Shown here piece by piece: positions 42,121 through 49,621 of a stretch of 64,000 nucleotides of DNA. The DNA comes from Rariloculus sp963665575 (GTDB taxonomy: Bacteria > Pseudomonadota > Gammaproteobacteria > Steroidobacterales > Rariloculaceae): the NCBI GenBank assembly GCA_963665575.2, contig CAXXDW010000004.1, positions 124,001 through 188,000 of the forward strand. Reading direction: 5' to 3'. The notes beneath the pieces are model-generated. The model saw only the letters and a list, made by a program, of their open reading frames with translations, searched no databases and was not told where the DNA came from. The position numbers and the translations under genes are program-made. Every line of letters begins with the position of its first letter. Position 1 is the first letter of the stretch.

Positions 42121-43697
42121 GCATCGTCCTCCCGGTAGCGTCTCGGCCAGATGCCGCTCTTGCCCGGAGCCAGGATGCCATTGGGATCCAGGGTGTCCTT
42201 GATCGTCTCGAAGAAACGCATCAAGGCGTGATCGTTCCAGGCATAAGCGCTGGCCGCCTCATCGGCGAACGGTGTCGGTGCGCGATACTCGCCATACCCG
42301 AGCCTGCCGGCCTCCTCGATCAGCGCTGTCGCCATTTCCCGCGAGAGCGCATTCGCTTGCGGATCGTCGCGTCGGACAGGCGCAGCACCGAGTGCGATCA
42401 GACCCCACGGCGAGTGGTTGTGCAAAGCGCCGCCGAAGTAGCGCCGGCCGTATTGCCGGTAAACACGGTCGTAAACTTCGCGAAACTCCCAATAGGCCTG
42501 TCCGTCAAACGGCAGGACCATCGAGATGAATGCGCCCCCGTGGTTCCAGAGCGGAGTCTCCTGAAACGAGGGTATGCCGGCGAGCATCTTGTGGCGGCTC
42601 TCCCAGTTCTCCTGGTCATCGTAAGGTGCGATGAATTTTTCGGTTTCGTAGCTTGCACCGGGGATCGCCGAGGTGAACTCGTCCTGGATTTCCTCCCAGT
42701 TCGCCTCGACGACGCGGTCGTATCCATAGAGCCCCAGGCGAAAGCTCCAACCCGGCGGTCGCGGCGGAGCGCCGGGGCCACCCGGACCATCCGGACCATC
42801 CGGACCGCCGATGCCCATTGGAGCGTCGATCGGCGCAGAAGCCCATGGGTCGCGTCCTGGAACGTGTGGACCGAGACTTACGGCATTATTGATCGCGCCA
42901 CCGAGCCTGAGTTTTCTGAGCGTATCGAGCATCGGCACGATGTCTTCGTTGTTCGGGGCGATGACCAGGCTCGAACGAAACGCCGGCGGGTGCGGGATCA
43001 GGCGGACACCGACCTTCGTGACGATGCCGTAGTTCGATTGCGAGAACATTCCCTGTACGTGCGGACCCAGACCATACGGATACTGAGCCCATGCGCCCGA
43101 ACCCTCGATCGCGGCCATTCCAGTCCGGATGACGGCACCCGTCGGCAGAACGACTTCGAGGCCGGAGAGCGCCCGGTAACGGTCGCCATTGAGGCCGTAT
43201 CCGACGCCGCGTTCGAGACCGATCGCAACGATGCTCGAGTAGGCCGGAGACGGCCCGTCAATCCAGAGCTTCAGTCCGCGGCGCTGGATCTCCTGCCACA
43301 GTTCGTATTGACTGACGCCGGGTTCGACAATGGCCGTGGCATTGGCCTCGTTCAGTTCCAGGATGCGGTTCATTCGTTTCAGATCGATCATGATCGATCC
43401 GGCGACGCGTGCTTCCGTGCCTCCATAACCGAAATTCTTGCCCGTCGAGAACGCCCAGGTCGGGATCCCATGGTCGTTTGCGACGCGCAGCACCCCTTGT
43501 ACGTGCTCGACCGTGCGCGGCGCCACGGCCGCTGAAGGGATCGGCTCGTCGTCGCTTCCCTGCAGCGGCGAGTACGGATCGCGGTAGGTTTCGATGTGGG
43601 CATCGCTCGTAAATACCCACTCGTCTCCGACGACCTCGCGCAGCTCGGCAACTGCGCTGTCAAAATCCTGTTGCGAAAGTCCTGGCGGCAGCGGCAT
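42117..43697 (-). CDS. VAO/PCMH-family FAD flavoprotein, 4-alkylphenol hydroxylase-like (copy 2)
   Basis: The 526-residue paralogue of the flavoprotein at 37.5-39.0 kb has PTWAFSTGKNFGYGGTEARV, MIDLKRMNRILELNEANATA, IVEPGVSQYELWQEIQ and the C-terminal AYAWNDHALMRFFETIKDTL and PNGILAPGKSGIWPRR. A Gly/Pro-rich insert (GGPDGPDGPGGPGAPPRPPG, ~300-320) distinguishes it from copy 1. The expected chemistry is oxidation of a para-substituted phenol with cytochrome c as acceptor. The divergence between the copies suggests different substrates. Confidence 0.9.
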   Translation of the reverse strand: MPLPPGLSQQDFDSAVAELREVVGDEWVFTSDAHIETYRDPYSPLQGSDDEPIPSAAVAPRTVEHVQGVLRVANDHGIPTWAFSTGKNFGYGGTEARVAGSIMIDLKRMNRILELNEANATAIVEPGVSQYELWQEIQRRGLKLWIDGPSPAYSSIVAIGLERGVGYGLNGDRYRALSGLEVVLPTGAVIRTGMAAIEGSGAWAQYPYGLGPHVQGMFSQSNYGIVTKVGVRLIPHPPAFRSSLVIAPNNEDIVPMLDTLRKLRLGGAINNAVSLGPHVPGRDPWASAPIDAPMGIGGPDGPDGPGGPGAPPRPPGWSFRLGLYGYDRVVEANWEEIQDEFTSAIPGASYETEKFIAPYDDQENWESRHKMLAGIPSFQETPLWNHGGAFISMVLPFDGQAYWEFREVYDRVYRQYGRRYFGGALHNHSPWGLIALGAAPVRRDDPQANALSREMATALIEEAGRLGYGEYRAPTPFADEAASAYAWNDHALMRFFETIKDTLDPNGILAPGKSGIWPRRYREDDA

Positions 43698-43757
43698 TGT
43701 CGTGATCCTTTGTTGCGGTGTTCGCCGTGGGGGTCTGAATCCAGCGATCCGCGGCGG

Positions 43758-44303
43758 TCAGCCGCGAATCGGCGCGATGACCCAGGCAGCAAGTTGCGTT
43801 GGACTACGCTGCTCGGGCCACGGCATCGGCGCATTCATGAAGTGGTCGATGAGCTCGTCGAGCCCGGACGCCATGCTCGACTCTGACGGCGGCACCGAAT
43901 TCCGCGACCGACGCAGCGCATGGGCGCCTGTTTGCCCGTCGACCGTGAGTTCGACCCGCAGTTCCTGCCGGTACCCGACATCACGAGCGAACGCGCGCAT
44001 CACTTCGGAGTCAAGATCGGACGTAAACCCGGCGATTACGGTTGATTCTTCGAGACATGCGCCGCGCAAGGAATCGAACCAGACCCCGGTCAGGTCTCCA
44101 CGAATCCAAACGCACTGCACTCCCGACGCAGCAGCGATCCGCGACAGTCCCTCGCTACCTGCAACCCTGTCGTCCACGATGAAGGTATCGAACGGGAGCC
44201 GGATCTGTCCGGCAGCAGCGGCGAGGCCGAAAGCCCCGTGGCTGATCGATGTCAGGGCCAGCGCCGACGCACCGGTCTTGAGGATGTCCCTTCGTGTCGT
44301 CAT
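43758..44303 (-). CDS. small Tat-signal protein upstream of flavocytochrome module 2
   Basis: The 181-residue protein starts at ATG 44303 (an in-frame ATG at 44330 would add nine residues before the signal). The Tat signal is MTTRRDILKTGASALALTSI. The mature part includes LPFDTFIVDDRVAGSEGLSR, VQCVWIRGDLTGVWFDSLRG, LEESTVIAGFTSDLDSEVMR and a C-terminal LAAWVIAPI. It resembles the 39.1-kb protein in layout and motifs but not closely. It precedes the copy-2 flavoprotein by 60 bp on the same strand and so probably heads module 2, under element D. Confidence 0.65.
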   Translation of the reverse strand: MTTRRDILKTGASALALTSISHGAFGLAAAAGQIRLPFDTFIVDDRVAGSEGLSRIAAASGVQCVWIRGDLTGVWFDSLRGACLEESTVIAGFTSDLDSEVMRAFARDVGYRQELRVELTVDGQTGAHALRRSRNSVPPSESSMASGLDELIDHFMNAPMPWPEQRSPTQLAAWVIAPIRG

Positions 44304-44392
44304 GCCGTTTGGCGTCGCAGCGCCGGCCAAAGATTCGCGACAAGGTCTGATGGCAACGGCATGAGGGTCACCTCGCTCTGCAGTTCCGACCG

Positions 44393-44431
44393 AGTATACA
44401 ACTTGACACTCGTAAAGTTAAACACTAGTTT
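44393..44431. promoter_or_regulatory. bidirectional promoter/operator element, copy D
   Basis: Rightward TTGACA (44403-44408), 17 bp, TAGTTT (44426-44431). Leftward TTAACT (complement of 44416-44421), 17 bp, TATACT (complement of 44393-44398). The palindrome is TTGAC-ACTC-GTAAA. Internal distances are identical to copies A and C. It serves flavocytochrome module 2 leftward and the lectin-like/M24 pair rightward. Confidence 0.75.
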
Positions 44432-44544
44432 CTGCTCTTCTCATTATCCTCGCCAACTGCACTGCAAATAGCTTACAGAAACAACTGCGGCGGAGCCGTT
44501 GGCGCAATTTTCTGCAACACGGAGCCGAGGCCCAGGAGGCACAA

Positions 44545-45228
44545 ATGCATTATTCAAGACATCTCGGATTTGGCCTGATCACCGCGGTGTCATTGCTGGC
44601 CGGATCGGCGGGCATGGCGCAGACAATGAGTTTTTTCGTTACGAGCGAAGGGCTCGGTAACGGCGCCGACCTCGGCGGCATCGAGGGGGCTGATGCCCAT
44701 TGTCAGGCATTGGCGGACGCCGCCGGATTCGGGAACCGCACCTGGGCCGCCTACCTGAGCACACAAGGCAATGATCCCGTTCACGCACGGCACCGCATCG
44801 GGGACGGACCGTGGCACAACGCCGAAGGCGTACTGATTGCACTGGACGTCGACAGCCTTCACGAGGTCGATGTCAACATCAACCATGCATCGGCCATTGA
44901 CCAGAACGGCAACAGAATTCCCTACGCCAATCTCGACGAGGAAGGCAACACGCTCTCCCCCGAGCTCGAGGAAATCCCGGCGGAACACGACATTTTGACG
45001 GGTTCCAGGGAAGACGGCACGGCCTTCTCCGTCGGCGAAGACCGGACCTGCAACAACTGGACATCGAGCGACGAAGGCAGTGCGATGCTCGGTCATCACG
45101 ACCGGCGCACACTGCAGCCTGGGGTGTTCTCTTCCTGGAATGCGGCCCACCCTTCAGCCGGCTGCAGTCAGCCCGAACTGGTCCGTACGGGCGGATCGGG
45201 TCTGTTCTACTGCTTCGCTACGGACTGA
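44545..45228 (+). CDS. secreted lectin-like (DUF1554-type) protein
   Basis: The 227-residue protein has a signal peptide (1-~26). The body follows the C-type-lectin-like pattern SFFVTSEGLGNGADLGGIEG, ADAHCQALADAAGFGNRTWA, AYLSTQ, then EDRTCNNWTSSDEGSAMLGH and SWNAAHPSAGCSQPELV with GGSGLFYCFA at the end; the cysteines would form the conserved disulfides. Ligand is unknown. It is transcribed rightward from element D, 34 bp before the M24-like gene, which is probably in the same unit. Confidence 0.75.
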   Translation: MHYSRHLGFGLITAVSLLAGSAGMAQTMSFFVTSEGLGNGADLGGIEGADAHCQALADAAGFGNRTWAAYLSTQGNDPVHARHRIGDGPWHNAEGVLIALDVDSLHEVDVNINHASAIDQNGNRIPYANLDEEGNTLSPELEEIPAEHDILTGSREDGTAFSVGEDRTCNNWTSSDEGSAMLGHHDRRTLQPGVFSSWNAAHPSAGCSQPELVRTGGSGLFYCFATD

Positions 45229-45262
45229 TCGCGACCAACAATTTCACTGTACGGAGTCAATC

Positions 45263-46663
45263 ATGAAACCGAATACAACTCCCGGTGATTCCGGTTCAGA
45301 GCTGCGCCGACGTGACTTCCTGAAGTATGCCGCGGGCGGCGTTGCCGCCGGCGCGCTTGGCGCCAACGCAGCGATGGACGCTCAGGCTCAAGCAATTCTC
45401 AAGGCCGATCGCAGCCTCTTGAACACCTGGCCGACCCTGACGAACGCCACGAAAGATTGGCGGTGGGACCGCATCAGATCGATGATGGCCAATGCCGATG
45501 TCGACGCGATGCTGATCATGAACGGCCAGGCATCCCGCTACCTGTCGGAGATACCGAACACGACGCTGTTGTTTCCGATCGACGACGAACCGGTCGCGTT
45601 CTCCGTTTACGGGAGTGGTGCGATGGACGCCGAGGCAATAATGAAAGGCGAAGCAGCCGGTATCGAGTCCTGGGTCAGAGACTATCGCTCTGCGCAGGGC
45701 ACGCCTCCGCACCTCGCCGCGGCCATCGAAGAAAAAAATCTCGCGAACGCACGTATCGGTACGTTCGGTGTTGAAAGCGCGGGCCACATGCAGCGCCGTA
45801 CCGGCAACTGGCGCCCCGGCGGCCTCGCCAACGCGTTGCGACGGCAACACCCGGGTCTCGAGTTTGTCGAGTTGTGGGATGAATTCATGCAGTTGTGGCT
45901 CGTCAAGAACGACGAGGAAACCGCCATGTTTCGCAAGGCGGCGGCCGCGGCGGAACTCGCTTGCGAGTTGTTTCGCGATGCCTGTGTCCCCGGCAACACG
46001 CTGGCCGACGTCAAGGCAGCGGCCTACACCGAGCCTTCCCGCTACGGTGTCGAAATGGTGCACCTGTGGACAGGCGGCGGCCCGGATGGCGGTCGGGAGA
46101 TTCCCTGGCTGCGGCGTGGAGTCCGCCCGCCCGAGATCAACCGGGGCGACCTGATCGTGGGCGAGTTCATGGTCAACTGCGGATCGCTGAACTCACAGAT
46201 ATGCATTTCCGTTTCTGTCGGACCACTGTCGGACAAGAAGCGCGAGCTGGCCGAGATCTGCCGCGAGTCCTACGACGCCTGCCTCGATGCCATACGTCCC
46301 GGGATGGTGTTCAGCGAACTCGGCGAAGTGATGGCCGAACCGCTGCGCCGCGCAGGCGCCTGGCAGATGAGCCCGCTGATTCACACGCTGAACCCGACCG
46401 AGAGCGTTACCATAATTACCGAGGGCATCATGGGTCCGCGCGGCTATCCGGGCGTGCGCGAACGATTTGCCGGTGTGGAGCTCAGGGAACTCGGCGTGGA
46501 TCGGGGCGACCTGGTTCTCGAGGCGGGCATGGCCTTTCAGATCGAGCCCAACGCGGCCTTCGAGCGTACATTCGTGAACACCGGCGGCGGCCTGATGCTG
46601 CACGCGGACGGCACGGAAGAACTGAATCCGATCTGCGCCAACGTGATTGAGCTCGACGTATAG
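45263..46663 (+). CDS. Tat-exported M24/creatinase-fold protein with altered metal site
   Basis: The 466-residue protein has Tat signal LRRRDFLKYAAGGVAAG. An N-terminal creatinase/prolidase domain (~50-200) and a pita-bread M24 domain (~205-460) follow. The usual ligand pair in 'LID-G...SD-TR' aligns here with LIVGEFMVNCGSLNSQICIS, i.e. Glu and Gln in place of the two Asp. The His (SPLIHTLNP) and last Glu (MAFQIEPNA) remain. Creatinase itself is metal-free, so a non-metallo C-N hydrolase is possible, as is a non-catalytic role. ATG 45263 has GGAG 6 bp ahead. Confidence 0.78.
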   Translation: MKPNTTPGDSGSELRRRDFLKYAAGGVAAGALGANAAMDAQAQAILKADRSLLNTWPTLTNATKDWRWDRIRSMMANADVDAMLIMNGQASRYLSEIPNTTLLFPIDDEPVAFSVYGSGAMDAEAIMKGEAAGIESWVRDYRSAQGTPPHLAAAIEEKNLANARIGTFGVESAGHMQRRTGNWRPGGLANALRRQHPGLEFVELWDEFMQLWLVKNDEETAMFRKAAAAAELACELFRDACVPGNTLADVKAAAYTEPSRYGVEMVHLWTGGGPDGGREIPWLRRGVRPPEINRGDLIVGEFMVNCGSLNSQICISVSVGPLSDKKRELAEICRESYDACLDAIRPGMVFSELGEVMAEPLRRAGAWQMSPLIHTLNPTESVTIITEGIMGPRGYPGVRERFAGVELRELGVDRGDLVLEAGMAFQIEPNAAFERTFVNTGGGLMLHADGTEELNPICANVIELDV

Positions 46664-46675
46664 CAGCCCGGCTAA

Positions 46676-46697
46676 CCCTTCTCACGGTGAGAAGGGG
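46676..46697. terminator. near-perfect hairpin after the M24-like gene
   Basis: CCCTTCTCAC (46676-46685) and GTGAGAAGGG (46687-46696) are exact inverted copies around a single G. It lies 12 bp after the M24-like stop and 93 bp before the end of the convergent TetR gene. There is no T-tract on the plus strand. It probably ends transcription between the two genes. Confidence 0.5.
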
Positions 46698-46789
46698 AGG
46701 AAACGGCTACGCTTCGTTTATCCGGATCGTTGTCGGAGGTAGCGCATGAGCCTGGGGTGAGTTTGAAGCATTTGCTCCTTGTTGACTGC

Positions 46790-47437
46790 CTACCTGCTGA
46801 AAGTCTTGACGATCGCATCGGTATGCGCGTCGACGACCTCCTCGATCGGCACTCCGGCAAGGTGCTCGCTCTCTTTGGCGACGATGATGCGGTGCAGGAT
46901 GGCACCCTGAAATACGTAACACAGATCCTCGACGGGAACCTGCGCGATGATGCCGGCCTGCTGTGCCTGGGTGAGGAGTCTCTTGATAAGCGTGTGATAC
47001 CGCGTGATCTGGTGTTCGAGGAGCCGCTGATAGCGGTCTGAGTTCTTCCTGGCCGGGCGGTTGATCAAGGCTTCGTGGTAATGGATGCACGGTATCTCGG
47101 GGGATGCGAGCGCAAACTCGACGGCCGTCTTCACGTAGTTGCGGAACTGCTCGCGCGGGTCGGAACTATCGCCTGCGAGGCTCAATGCCTCATGGAACTC
47201 GCGGAAGTCTTCGAAACGCGCGTCGAGGGCCGCATCCCACAAGTCCTGCTTCGATCCGAAGTGGTGGCCGATGAGCTGGTGATTGACTCCGGCTTCGTCA
47301 GCGATGGTGCGTAGCGAAACCCCATCGAATCCGTGACTCGCAAACGCCTCGAGCGCGGCCCGGAGGATTCGCCGTCGCGTCGAGGGCCCGTCGCGGAACG
47401 CGGTCCTGGCTTCCAAACGATTGGCGGGCTGGCTCAA
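46790..47437 (-). CDS. TetR-family transcriptional regulator, probable master of the 26-47 kb regulon
   Basis: The 215-residue protein has the TetR helix-turn-helix at ~20-68: STRRRILRAALEAFASHGFD, GVSLRTIADEAGVNHQLIGH, HFGSKQDLWDAALD. A variable ligand/dimer domain follows (HYHEALINRPARKNSDRYQR, ITRYHTLIKRLLTQAQQAGI). A perfect TTGAC-N4-GTCAA palindrome lies 54 bp upstream of its start, the same motif found in four other intergenic regions of the island, so it likely represses itself and those operons. The inducer is presumably the aromatic substrate. Confidence 0.88.
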   Translation of the reverse strand: MSQPANRLEARTAFRDGPSTRRRILRAALEAFASHGFDGVSLRTIADEAGVNHQLIGHHFGSKQDLWDAALDARFEDFREFHEALSLAGDSSDPREQFRNYVKTAVEFALASPEIPCIHYHEALINRPARKNSDRYQRLLEHQITRYHTLIKRLLTQAQQAGIIAQVPVEDLCYVFQGAILHRIIVAKESEHLAGVPIEEVVDAHTDAIVKTFSR

Positions 47438-47490
47438 GGGCTCTTCCTGCTCGTGGCAATCATTGAATCAGTACCTTAGCCTATCACAAT

Positions 47491-47504
47491 TTGACGCTTG
47501 TCAA
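47491..47504. promoter_or_regulatory. operator palindrome TTGAC-N4-GTCAA, copy E (TetR autoregulation)
   Basis: TTGACGCTTGTCAA is a perfect inverted repeat between the TetR gene (start 47437, leftward) and the end of a cupin gene. The left flank CACAATTTGAC matches ATACAATTTGAC of copy A. Read leftward it supplies a TTGACA -35 for the TetR gene, with a poor -10 (around TGATAGGCT). Confidence 0.7.
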
Positions 47505-47566
47505 GTCTGCGCGCGAGAAATCGAAGCACCTGGACGAGCCTGAAACACGCACTTCGCGCGATCGCG

Positions 47567-47995
47567 CTAATCCCCTCCGCCAATGACCCGTCCGGGTCCG
47601 AAGGCCTCGACCATATACGTATCTTCCAGCGCCTCGAATTGATGTTCGGCGTACGACTCGACCACGATCACGTCGCCGGGCTCCAGTATGACGTCGCCGT
47701 CCGGAGTCATTGCCCGTAACCGGCCGGTGATGACGACGATCACTTCCTCTTCGGGGTGATTGTGGTGGGGCGACCTCGCGCCCTCTTGCAGTCTCGTCTG
47801 AGACATCGTTACGGTTTGCGCCCGTACAGGTTTTGCCTGAATCAGATCATTGACGTTTATTGCGTCGATTTCAGACGCCTTGTGCAAGGTCGCTTTAGGC
47901 GCCACGATCTGAGCCATCCTGCCCTGTTGTGCGTGAATTGCCGCGCTTGAAATTCCAATGATGACAAGCGTTGCGGTTGCTGCGAGCTTTCTCAT
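47567..47995 (-). CDS. secreted cupin-domain protein
   Basis: The 142-residue protein has a signal peptide (1-~23) and one cupin domain: ARSPHHNHPEEEVIVVITGR (H-x-H-x4-E type metal ligands) and LEPGDVIVVESYAEHQFEAL for the second motif. It ends in AFGPGRVIGGGD. It is on the same strand as, and 129 bp upstream of, the TetR gene, with operator E in the gap. No enzyme activity can be assigned. Confidence 0.82.
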   Translation of the reverse strand: MRKLAATATLVIIGISSAAIHAQQGRMAQIVAPKATLHKASEIDAINVNDLIQAKPVRAQTVTMSQTRLQEGARSPHHNHPEEEVIVVITGRLRAMTPDGDVILEPGDVIVVESYAEHQFEALEDTYMVEAFGPGRVIGGGD

Positions 47996-48083
47996 GGTTA
48001 CGTCCTCTGGATTCGGTCCTTTCCCGGGACCTGGTTAAAACTTTTTTCCGGCGTGCTGCAATCTCGGCGACCGATAACGGCGG

Positions 48084-49521
48084 CTATCGGCCCGGAGGCC
48101 TGTCCGTAGCCGACTCGGCCACCGGCGTGTAGATGGGCGGACGATCGTCCGGCTCGATCTCCGGACCGGTGGCGCCGTCGTAGTTTTCAGGTGGCGGCGT
48201 AGCGCCCAGTACCGGCGCAACCGTGATCGTATCAGTATAGGCGAGCAAGCGCGCGGTTCGCTCCGGCTCGCTTGCCGCCAGATCGCTGGTCTCATACGGG
48301 TCGTCGAGGATATTGAAAAGTTCCACTGAGTATTGCCCGGGCGTATCCGGCGCCGGGCGCAGCGAACGGATCAGTTTCCATCCCCCTTCGATGACCGCCA
48401 TCCTCGGACCGGCCGGCGTGGCGGAGGTAATGACAATGGCCTGGTCGCGCTGGGGTACGGCGGAACGCTCGATCGTCGGCCACAAGTTGATCCCCGCAAG
48501 CTCGCTGTCGTCCACGCCCGGGTGTCCTGCCAGCGAAATCAGCGTCGGTAGCCAATCGTAGACGGTGGCAACGGCGCTCAGCGACCGGCCTCCTTCCAGG
48601 CGCGAAGGCCAATGCAGCAAGGCAGGCACCCGGATACCGCCCTCGTAGAGCGACATCTTGTTGCCCCTCAGGGGCTCGTTTACGGACCCGGCCCTGAGTT
48701 CGCCGCCGTTGTCGCTGGTAAAAACGATCAGCGTATTGTCGCTGTCGGGCCTGTTCGTCACGGCGGCGAGCACAGCGCCGATCGCCGTGTCCATCTCCGT
48801 GATCATTGCGGCGAGACGGCGGCGGTTGAAATCCGCGATGTCGGCATAGGCCCTGTACGGATTCCTCCGGCGCCTGCAGCGGCGTATGCGGGGCGGTGAA
48901 CGACAGGTGCATGAAATACGGCGCGTCGCCGTCATATTCCTCGATCAGTTCGACAGCTTCATCCCCGAGCAGGTGGGTGACGTAGCCTTCCTCATCGAGC
49001 GCGTTACCGTTGCGCTCCCAGTCCGGAACGCGGTTGATCGCGTGAGTGTAGTAGTTGATTTCGCCGCTGTTGGTGCCGTAGAAATGATCGTATCCCCGGT
49101 TCAGGGGATGCTGATCATGGTAATTGTGGCCCAGGTGCCATTTACCCACCAGCCAGGTGGTGTATCCCGCCTCCTTCAGGTACTGAGGCAGGATGCGTTC
49201 GCCCGGCGGCAGCCCGAAATCCTCCCAGGGCGCGATCGGCGCGATGGTCCCCAGGTTCACCGCCCGTTTGCCGCTGTAGAACGCCGTTCGGGTCGGCGTA
49301 CAGGAAGGGTGGGTGTAATAGCGATCGAGCCTGACGCCTTCGGTCGCAAGTCGGTCGATCGTCGGCGTCCTGATCTCCGCGCCGTTATAGCCGACATCTC
49401 CCCAACCCAGGTCGTCGGCCATGATGAGCAGGATGTTGGGGCGCTCCTGGGCCGTGGCCGTCCAGGCGGAGAGTCCCAGCACCGCCGCAAAGGCGAGGCG
49501 CGTAAGCAATCGTGCGCTCAC
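48084..49521 (-). pseudogene. type I sulfatase, interrupted by a frameshift
   Basis: The N-terminal frame starts at GTG 49521 (GGAG 5 bp ahead) with a signal peptide, then RPNILLIMADDLGWGDVGYN (metal Asp pair), the formylglycine motif CTPTR in HPSCTPTRTAFYSGKR, and LVGKWHLGH. It breaks after HTPLQAPEE. The downstream frame resumes with NPYRAYADIADFNRRRLAAM, TLIVFTSDNGGELR (metal Asp-Asn) and runs to 48084. The break falls at about 48861-48866; loss of one base restores a ~478-residue sulfatase. It is either a recent pseudogene or an assembly error. It is divergent from a TonB receptor gene. Confidence 0.82.
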
Positions 49522-49621
49522 GGGTGTGCTCCATTCACTGATCCGCAAGGCGCTGACTTTACCGGAGCTTGCCGCGCGATTCGAATCGGCAGCCGGAACG
49601 CATCCGATATACTCGCGCCTC

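Noticed and set aside
42772..42810. GGACCATCC tandem repeat in the copy-2 flavoprotein gene as a regulatory or slippage element
   Set aside because: The repeats are in frame and encode a Gly-Pro-Asp rich loop of the protein; a coding low-complexity insert explains them.
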